Shown in pieces: positions 1 to 4,361 of a stretch of 6,334 nt of DNA. Below the pieces are notes generated by a model. It was not told where the DNA came from. It made no database searches and saw only the letters and a list, made by a program, of their open reading frames with translations. The stretch spans positions 1 through 6,334 of the forward strand of contig CAZMGD010000170.1 of NCBI GenBank assembly GCA_964565705.1. Direction: 5' to 3'. Source of the stretch: CAZMGD01 sp964565705 (GTDB taxonomy: Bacteria > Actinomycetota > Acidimicrobiia > Acidimicrobiales > Ilumatobacteraceae). The position numbers and the translations under genes are program-made. Within the stretch, counting starts at the first letter, position 1, and every line of letters begins with the position of its first letter.

Positions 1-207
1 ATGACCACCATCGAGATCGACTACAGCCGGTACGGGCGCTCGAAGCGGATCACCGTGCCTCTGTTCACGCGGGAGCGAGGCATCGAGCCCGGCGAGCGCG
101 TGCGGGTTGTCGGCGATGACATCCCCGCGCGCACCGCGGTCGTGGAGGGCCTGACCGCCGGTGGCCGCAAGGCCATCCTCGAGTTCGAGGGATCCACGAC
201 GTCGTAG
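1..207 (+). CDS. Small hypothetical protein, 68 aa
   Basis: This is a short reading frame starting with ATG at the first base of the window and ending with TAG at 205-207. I do not recognise the family. The protein is charged, has no membrane segment or signal peptide, and has no cysteine. Its middle (about residues 16-62) alternates hydrophobic and charged residues, with glycine turns at PGERVRVVGDD and TAGGRKAILEFE; this would suit a small beta-rich fold, but that is inference. The start lies on the window edge, so an upstream start and the ribosome binding site cannot be judged, and the gene could be longer. It is followed by gene debris rather than a co-directional partner, so context gives no clue to its role. 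The composition looks like genuine coding sequence. Confidence 0.6.
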   Translation: MTTIEIDYSRYGRSKRITVPLFTRERGIEPGERVRVVGDDIPARTAVVEGLTAGGRKAILEFEGSTTS

Positions 208-242
208 GCGGGCGCAGCCACCCTCGACCTGACCGTCGGCCA

Positions 243-371
243 GTTCAGACCGGGATCCGTGAGTTGGTGCGGGCGCGTTGGGGGGCCATCCGCGACCAGG
301 GCCTCGACACCCGCCCCGTGGCCGACGACCTGTTCGATCGAGCCGTCGCGGCGTTGCCGGACGGGTTGGGG
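243..371 (+). pseudogene. Unassigned coding-like fragment, 3' end of a lost gene
   Basis: Read in the frame of base 243, this stretch gives a protein-like sequence containing IRELVRARWGAIRDQG and VADDLFDRAVAALPDGLG, with amphipathic helical character. It has no credible start codon or ribosome binding site of its own, and its frame runs on without a stop into the antisense of the neighbouring isomerase fragment. A second copy of its last codons (ALPDGLG) occurs at 2655-2677. There, one extra base leads to a TAG at 2694-2696, giving an ending ALPDGLGGARQIV. This suggests an ancestral gene that converged on, and overlapped, the 3' end of the isomerase-family gene. An out-of-frame piece just upstream (LTVGQFRPG, about 226-254) could belong to the same gene. 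I cannot name the family; chance coding-like sequence in GC-rich DNA is possible. Confidence 0.3.
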
Positions 372-435
372 GCGCGGGTCAGATCGTGTAGGCCATGTTG
401 GCGACGAGGCGCTCGCCGCCCTCAGCGTCGACATC
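345..435. repeat. Direct repeat, left copy (isomerase 3' end and flank)
   Basis: This matches 2649-2740 in the same orientation. Positions 379-418 are identical to 2684-2723 over 40 bases, starting at the antisense stop codon. Positions 351-371 are identical to 2655-2675, covering bases past the stop. Between these blocks there is a one-base length difference and a few substitutions. From 419 to about 435 the copies differ at roughly one base in three, then similarity fades. The homology therefore spans both sides of the stop codon of the mycothiol-dependent enzyme gene. Confidence 0.9.
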
Positions 436-438
436 AAC
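379..438 (-). pseudogene. C-terminal remnant of a maleylpyruvate isomerase-family gene
   Basis: On the minus strand this ends at a TGA (381-379) and encodes a tail VDVDAEGGERLVANMAYTI. The intact enzyme at 2684-3505 ends in DGDAELGERLVANMAYTI; the last 11 residues are the same in both. The nucleotides of the final 40 bases are identical, while the codons just before differ at several positions, including E-G-G-E for E-L-G-E. The rest of the gene, including the metal-binding N-terminal domain, is missing: upstream the sequence turns into the TetR fragment on the other strand. It is a non-functional 3' end left by recombination or integration, or the end of a diverged second copy. Confidence 0.75.
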
Positions 439-451
439 ACCAGGGCCGCAC

Positions 452-742
452 CGGCCAACAGCATCCTTGCCCAGCGTCGTCGGCTCCGACCAGGAAGCCG
501 CCGGGCTACTCGACGTCCTGACTCGGCAACGGCAGCAAGGGCAAGGCCGCATCACGACAGCGCTGACATGCTCGGAGGTGCTACGGCCCGGTATGCGAGC
601 ACGCGACGCCGCCGACATCGTCCACGCACTCGCATCCCCCGAGCTCTATCGGCTCCTCGTGATCGACCGCCAATGGACCAACGACCGCTACGAGAAATGG
701 CTGGCGAGCACCCTCGCCCAGCAGCTGCTGGCGTGGATCGTC
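452..742 (+). pseudogene. TetR-family regulator, C-terminal fragment
   Basis: The plus-strand frame through base 452 encodes a typical TetR-family C-terminal (ligand-binding/dimerisation) region. It includes GLLDVLTRQRQQGQGRIT, LRPGMRARDAADIVHALASP and ELYRLLVIDRQWTNDRYEKW, ending in LASTLAQQLLA. The pattern A-A-D-I-V-x-A-L-x-S-P-E-L-Y-R-L-L-V then W-x-x-x-R-Y-E-x-W-L is a familiar ending of actinobacterial TetR proteins. The N-terminal helix-turn-helix domain is absent: upstream the sequence is the isomerase remnant. No stop follows in frame near the expected end; the frame instead runs across the antisense of the SDR gene, whose stop lies at 747-745. Both ends therefore look like recombination joints. 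It cannot bind DNA as it stands. It may once have regulated the adjacent SDR or hydrolase, but that is inference. Confidence 0.7.
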
Positions 743-744
743 GG

Positions 745-1875
745 TCAGCGAGTGGGTGGGATGATCCGATCCGCCTGCAGGCGATGGAGGAGCTGGACGA
801 ACATCTCCTCGGTGTCGATGCATGCGTTGAAGCCAGCCTGGCGGATCGCGATCGTGGAGTTGATCACCGGTCGCCCAGTAGTTCCCGTTGCGCCGCTCAG
901 CGTCATGTCCGCGTACGTCAGCGAGTTTTCGCCGACGAGGTGCACGAGGTCGCGCGGAGCGCGGAGTTCGTGCCGCTCCACGAGGGCAGCCCATTCCGGC
1001 CGGCGGCGAGGTAGTTCCTCGGCGAGTGACAGCGGTCGGTGCTGTCCGGGTTCCATGTCGAGCGCTGCGGCAATGCTGGGCCAGACATCCGGCCAGCAGA
1101 ACACATCGCCGTTCGTGACGTTGAACGCCCGGTCCCGCGCCTCGGGCGCGACTGCCGCCCAGCACAATGCGTCGGCGACAAGGTCGGCGTCGACAGCCTC
1201 GTGCAGCGTGGGTAGGAAGCTCTTGCCCGGGAAGTGCAGCGGTTCGCCGTGGACGCGCAGTAAGGATCCGTAGACCGCGAGCGGCAACAAGGGGTTCATG
1301 TTGGTGCCTGCGGCGTCCCCGTAGATCACCGTCGGGCGCAGGACCGTGATCGAGTAGCCGATCTCGGCCTGTCTGGAACGCAGGAACTGCTCTTGCTCAA
1401 AGTAGAAGTTCGGATGGTCGCCGTCCTCGTCGATCTCGCGCAGCGGGACACGCGGACCGGACTCGAGGCCGCGGTGGACGCCGTAGGCCTTCGTGCCCTG
1501 GAGGAGCGAGACGTGCCGCAGATCGGCGGCCGACGCGAGCGGCTCGATGACGTTGCGCAGCATCTCCGCGTTCTTCGCGATCGTGACGGGGTCGAACCAG
1601 CCGCTCACGAGTCCCGGCCGCTCGTGCACCGCTGAGAACACGAGGTGCGTGACGTCAACCATGGCTCCGAACGCCGCGTCGCACGCCGCCCGGTCCGTGA
1701 GGTCCGCCTGGACATGGGACACACCATCCGACATTGGGGGGATCCTTCGCGCGACACCGACTACCTCCCAGGACGACTCCCGGGAGAAGCGGCGCACCGC
1801 AGCGCTTCCGACGAGGCCCGACGCGCCGACCACCAACACCTTCTTTCGCCGGAAATCATGCTCGGCCGCAGCCAT
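745..1875 (-). CDS. NAD(P)-dependent SDR, PRISE-like (enone reductase-like)
   Basis: This is a 376-aa extended short-chain dehydrogenase/reductase. The N-terminal Rossmann fold shows KKVLVVGASGLVG (residues 11-23), the nucleotide-binding glycine motif. An acidic residue follows in QADLTD (56-61). Lys129 sits in LLQGTKAYG and Tyr158 in NFYFEQEQFL. This Lys and NFY(Y/F) arrangement, rather than the usual YxxxK, is characteristic of progesterone 5-beta-reductase/iridoid synthase-like (PRISE) proteins, which reduce the C=C bond of enones with NADPH. LRPTVIYG (179-186) is the conserved segment after the active site. Family membership is well supported; the substrate is unknown. The start at 1875 is preceded by a strong AAAGGGGG site and begins just before the Rossmann strand; the same frame is open up to 2073, but that part overlaps the hydrolase gene and is not protein-like. 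It lies 37 bp after the hydrolase stop, probably in the same transcript. Confidence 0.87.
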   Translation of the reverse strand: MAAAEHDFRRKKVLVVGASGLVGSAAVRRFSRESSWEVVGVARRIPPMSDGVSHVQADLTDRAACDAAFGAMVDVTHLVFSAVHERPGLVSGWFDPVTIAKNAEMLRNVIEPLASAADLRHVSLLQGTKAYGVHRGLESGPRVPLREIDEDGDHPNFYFEQEQFLRSRQAEIGYSITVLRPTVIYGDAAGTNMNPLLPLAVYGSLLRVHGEPLHFPGKSFLPTLHEAVDADLVADALCWAAVAPEARDRAFNVTNGDVFCWPDVWPSIAAALDMEPGQHRPLSLAEELPRRRPEWAALVERHELRAPRDLVHLVGENSLTYADMTLSGATGTTGRPVINSTIAIRQAGFNACIDTEEMFVQLLHRLQADRIIPPTR

Positions 1876-1882
1876 CCGGCAT

Positions 1883-1890
1883 CCCCCTTT
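1883..1890 (-). promoter_or_regulatory. Ribosome binding site of the SDR gene
   Basis: On the minus strand AAAGGGGG ends 7 bases before the ATG at 1875-1873. It fixes the start over the longer in-frame opening at 2073. A second ATG at 1882-1880 is out of frame. Confidence 0.7.
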
Positions 1891-1912
1891 CCACCGACTG
1901 ATCCCGAAGGGC

Positions 1913-2608
1913 TCAGTCGAGGCCGGAGAGCAGGTCGGCGAGCGCCGCCGGGCGCGATGCGAACGGTGAGTGGCTGCCGGGTAGCTCGAGTGCCGTGACG
2001 CCGAGGTGGTCGTTGGCCTTGGCGCGCAGCCAATCGGCGGGTGCCATCCGGTCCTCCGTGCACACCACCACATCGGCGGGGACCCGAGACCATTCGACGT
2101 CGGGGGACTCCTCGGTCAGCGGAACCGTCGATTGCGGCCGCATCCGTTCGAAGGCCCACCGGCAGACCTCGGGCGGGCAGTCGCCGTACATCGACTCGGT
2201 GATCGACTCGACGCTCGGTGGCACCAACCTGCCGTCGTCGTCGGTGGAAGCGAGCGCCGGCGCGAGCGTCGACTCGTCGTAGTCCAGCTGCTCGCTTGCG
2301 ACCTCGCCGAGCACGCGCCCAGGCTCGGGGATGATGGCGCATAGGAAGACCACGCGCGACAGCGGTCGCTGCGAGGCGACGACCGGCAGCACGCAGCCGG
2401 CGAGCGAATGCCCGACCAGCACGACGTCGTCTCCGTGCCCGGCGAGGGCGTCGATCACCACTCGCGCGTACGCGTCGACGCCGACGTGCTGGTCGATCGG
2501 TAGCTCAGGCGTCACCACCGCATGGCCGAGCCGCTGCAACTCGGGCACGAGCATGTCCCAGCACCACGGCCCGTGCAGGCCTCCGTGGACCAGCCCGAAC
2601 GTCGTCAT
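1913..2608 (-). CDS. Alpha/beta hydrolase (esterase-like)
   Basis: This is a 231-aa protein with a complete alpha/beta hydrolase core. LVHGGLHGPWCW (residues 6-17) holds the HGG oxyanion-hole segment. GHSLAG (66-71) is the nucleophile elbow, with Ser68 as catalytic serine. CTEDRMAP (183-190) supplies the likely acid, Asp186, and PGSHSPF (210-216) the catalytic His213. The size, the HGxxHGxWCW start and the GSHSPF ending match small cytoplasmic hydrolases related to plant methyl-esterase/hydroxynitrile-lyase-like proteins. In actinobacteria these are usually annotated only as alpha/beta hydrolase or esterase. There is no signal peptide. The likely reaction is hydrolysis of an ester or lactone; the substrate is not evident. 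The start at 2608 is natural because the first strand follows at once, though the upstream GGGCGGC is a weak ribosome site. The gene lies 75 bp after the isomerase-family gene and 37 bp before the SDR gene. Confidence 0.9.
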   Translation of the reverse strand: MTTFGLVHGGLHGPWCWDMLVPELQRLGHAVVTPELPIDQHVGVDAYARVVIDALAGHGDDVVLVGHSLAGCVLPVVASQRPLSRVVFLCAIIPEPGRVLGEVASEQLDYDESTLAPALASTDDDGRLVPPSVESITESMYGDCPPEVCRWAFERMRPQSTVPLTEESPDVEWSRVPADVVVCTEDRMAPADWLRAKANDHLGVTALELPGSHSPFASRPAALADLLSGLD

Positions 2609-2648
2609 GCCGCCCGTGCTAACACGCGTGCACCGTCGACGTCGAGGC

Positions 2649-2740
2649 GTCGTGGCGTTGCCGGACGGGTTGGGGGGTGCGCGTCAGATCGTGTAGGCCA
2701 TGTTGGCGACGAGGCGCTCGCCGAGCTCGGCGTCGCCGTC
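2649..2740. repeat. Direct repeat, right copy (isomerase 3' end and flank)
   Basis: This is the partner of 345-435, in the same orientation and about 2305 bp apart measured between the two stop codons. It contains the last ~19 codons of the intact isomerase-family gene and 35 bases beyond its stop. Compared with the left copy it has one extra base in the run of G near 2672-2679. Left of 2649 the two flanks are unrelated. Confidence 0.9.
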
Positions 2741-3505
2741 GAGCGTCACCTGGTCGCGCAGCGTCGTGGGGTCGGCGCGGCCTCCGGCGAGGCGGGCAAA
2801 CACGCCAGCGGGCATCGTCAGCGTCAGTGTCGGTGGGGCGGACAGCTTCTCGACCACCGCCGCCCTTTCGGCGACCTCGACGTCGATCCGGCGCGCCGCA
2901 TCACCGGTCAGCACGAAGCGCACGCGCGAACCCTGCGGCGCGCCCGCCTTCTTGCCGACGACGAACCCCATGGCGGCGGCCATCTCATCGAGGGCCAACT
3001 CGCCCGCCGGGCCACCGTCGCCACCGGAACGGCCGATGGCATCACGCAGGTCGAGCTCGTGCAGCCACTGGTCGAAGACGCGGATGCGCATGAACCGGCC
3101 GTACGTGTCCTGGCCCGCCGGCGTGAACCCGACGTGGTCCCACTCGTCCTGCGACATCTCGGCCAACGCTGCTTTGCGCCGCTGGACGTCGGTACGGAAC
3201 CGCGCCAGCAGATCGGCCGCCGGCTCGGACGCCAACGCCTCGACCCACGCCTCGTTGAACCTGCCGATGTCGTTGCGTACGTGCGGGTGCGTCGACTCGG
3301 ACACCTCGAGCGGCGGCTGCGACGTGCCGAGCAGCATGCTCTCAGCTCCGATGACGTGGGCGACGACGGCACGCACGTTCCATCCCGGCAGGCAGGTCGC
3401 TCGGTCCCAGTCGACGTCATCGAGATCGCTGAGCAGGTCGTCGAGGCGTTGCCAGACGTCGTGGAGTCCGGCGACGACGGGATCCTTGGGCAGGTAGGTC
3501 GGCAC
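2684..3505 (-). CDS. Mycothiol-dependent maleylpyruvate isomerase-family enzyme
   Basis: This is a 273-aa protein of the family often annotated as maleylpyruvate isomerase family mycothiol-dependent enzyme (DinB-like four-helix N-terminal domain plus SCP2-like C-terminal domain). The N-terminal domain shows LPGWNVRAVVAHVIGAE (39-55) with metal-ligand candidate His50. VFDQWLHELDLRDAIGR (143-159) holds His149, Glu150 and Asp152, the usual second metal-binding cluster. From about residue 168 the C-terminal domain follows (LALDEMAAAMGF, then VRFVLTGDAARRIDVEV and LAGGRADP). Relatives use mycothiol as cofactor for isomerisation or S-transfer; the exact substrate varies and is not shown here. The start is GTG at 3505, with AAGGAG 6 bases upstream, which settles it. 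It follows the DsbA-like gene by 27 bp, consistent with co-transcription of two thiol-linked enzymes. A displaced copy of its 3' end lies at 379-438. Confidence 0.88.
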   Translation of the reverse strand: MPTYLPKDPVVAGLHDVWQRLDDLLSDLDDVDWDRATCLPGWNVRAVVAHVIGAESMLLGTSQPPLEVSESTHPHVRNDIGRFNEAWVEALASEPAADLLARFRTDVQRRKAALAEMSQDEWDHVGFTPAGQDTYGRFMRIRVFDQWLHELDLRDAIGRSGGDGGPAGELALDEMAAAMGFVVGKKAGAPQGSRVRFVLTGDAARRIDVEVAERAAVVEKLSAPPTLTLTMPAGVFARLAGGRADPTTLRDQVTLDGDAELGERLVANMAYTI

Positions 3506-3511
3506 GGGGTG

Positions 3512-3517
3512 CTCCTT
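3512..3517 (-). promoter_or_regulatory. Ribosome binding site deciding a GTG start
   Basis: AAGGAG on the minus strand, 6 bases before the GTG at 3505-3503, supports that GTG as the start of the isomerase-family gene. It lies in the 27-bp gap after the DsbA-like gene. Confidence 0.75.
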
Positions 3518-3532
3518 GCGGATGGGCGGCGA

Positions 3533-4213
3533 TCAGGGTGTCGGATTCTGGACTGTCTGCCAGTTGCGCGCGGTGATGTACGGGCGGAACGTCTCGGCGA
3601 TCAACGCCTGGTCGGCCGGCGTCTTCGGTCGCTGGATCTCGTACAAGTGCGGGAACCGCAACCACGACTGCACGAGGTCCCAGAGCGCCAGCGCCTCGTC
3701 CCCGCGGGGCGGCTCGACGACGACGGGACCGAACAGGCACTGACCATCGGGGAAGAACAGTGTCGGCACGCCGAAACCACCGGCCGCGACGACACGGTCG
3801 TGATCGGCACGCACGTCGTCGTGCGTCGTCGGATCGGCGATCGCCTCGCCGACCACGCCGGGGTCGATGCCGAGCCCGGCGAGCAGCTCCTCGGCGACCC
3901 CCCGCTCGTGCGGCTGGCGACCCTCCTCGTGCAGCGCCCGGCCGGACCGCTCGTACCACGCGTCGACGAGCGTCGGGTCCTTGCGGCGGAGGAGCGCGGC
4001 GATTCGCAGCATTGACCACCCGTAGGACCACTCGCGCTCCCACGGGTGCTTCTTACCTTCGACCCGATTGATCTCCTCGAGGCTGAAAAACCTCCACCGC
4101 ACGTCGAGTCCGGTCAGGTCCCGGACCTCTCGCATCCAGCGCGACGTCTGGTATGCCCACGGGCACATCACGTCGAAGTGGAAGTCCACCGAGTCGATCC
4201 CCATGGCGACCAT
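3533..4213 (-). CDS. DsbA-family thiol oxidoreductase, CPWA type
   Basis: This is a 226-aa cytoplasmic thioredoxin-fold protein of the DsbA/FrnE group. VDFHFDVMCPWAYQTSRW (residues 9-26) is the first strand and active-site helix, with Cys17. A long helical insertion follows (about 55-140), then GFGVPTLFF (146-154) with the cis-Pro150 loop expected of the fold. The overall layout, CPWxxxTSRW included, resembles actinobacterial mycothiol-linked DsbA-like proteins such as the mycobacterial Rv2466c group, which have CPWC. Here the second position is Ala20, so a two-cysteine disulfide cycle is not possible at this site and a single-thiol mechanism, perhaps with mycothiol, is more likely (inference). 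There is no signal peptide. The start may be 4213 or 4204 (an ATG three codons later); neither has a clear ribosome site. It is the first gene of the possible four-gene operon. 2-hydroxychromene-2-carboxylate isomerase-like activity is an alternative. Confidence 0.85.
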   Translation of the reverse strand: MVAMGIDSVDFHFDVMCPWAYQTSRWMREVRDLTGLDVRWRFFSLEEINRVEGKKHPWEREWSYGWSMLRIAALLRRKDPTLVDAWYERSGRALHEEGRQPHERGVAEELLAGLGIDPGVVGEAIADPTTHDDVRADHDRVVAAGGFGVPTLFFPDGQCLFGPVVVEPPRGDEALALWDLVQSWLRFPHLYEIQRPKTPADQALIAETFRPYITARNWQTVQNPTP

Positions 4214-4307
4214 CGTTGCCGACGGGTCGCCGCCCGGCTCAACCCGGCCGAGGCGAGTCCTCGCTCAGCAGCCCGGGTCATCCACCACGAGCACAACATG
4301 GGCAAAG

Positions 4308-4321
4308 GCGCGGCGCCGCGC
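4308..4321. repeat. Perfect 14-bp GC palindrome between relaxase and operon
   Basis: GCGCGGCGCCGCGC is its own reverse complement and lies in the 148-bp gap between the relaxase stop (4362) and the DsbA-like start (4213). On the minus strand it is followed by CTTTG, so it could fold as a short 5-bp stem with a 4-base loop, weakly like a terminator for the relaxase gene. It could also be an operator, or chance in GC-rich DNA. I saw no convincing -35/-10 pair in the gap, although a promoter for the four genes would be expected here. Confidence 0.35.
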
Positions 4322-4361
4322 ACCGGCGTCGCCACCCGGGGACCTCAACTCACGGTCAAGG

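Noticed and set aside
345..378. Intrinsic terminator after the isomerase-family gene
   Set aside because: The stem is only 4 bp plus a bulge, weaker in the right copy, and there is no T tract.
259..1014. A 251-codon plus-strand open frame at the left
   Set aside because: No family pattern; it crosses the fragments in the wrong frame and then runs antisense to the SDR gene.
395..1273. A 292-codon plus-strand open frame
   Set aside because: Only codons about 20-115 resemble TetR; the start is antisense to the isomerase remnant and the rest is antisense to the SDR gene.
1876..2073. 66-residue N-terminal extension of the SDR
   Set aside because: It is His/Arg/Ser-rich, overlaps the hydrolase gene in another frame, and a strong ribosome site lies just before the ATG at 1875.
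2522..4015. A 497-codon open frame on the plus strand across the isomerase-family and DsbA-like genes
   Set aside because: It is antisense to two genes with clear motifs and ribosome sites, and its translation is Arg/His/Asp-rich low-complexity sequence of the kind produced opposite GC-rich codons.
4214..4361. A sigma-70-like promoter before the DsbA-like gene (TTGACC or TTGCCC as -35)
   Set aside because: No acceptable -10 box lies 16-18 bases after either hexamer on the minus strand.
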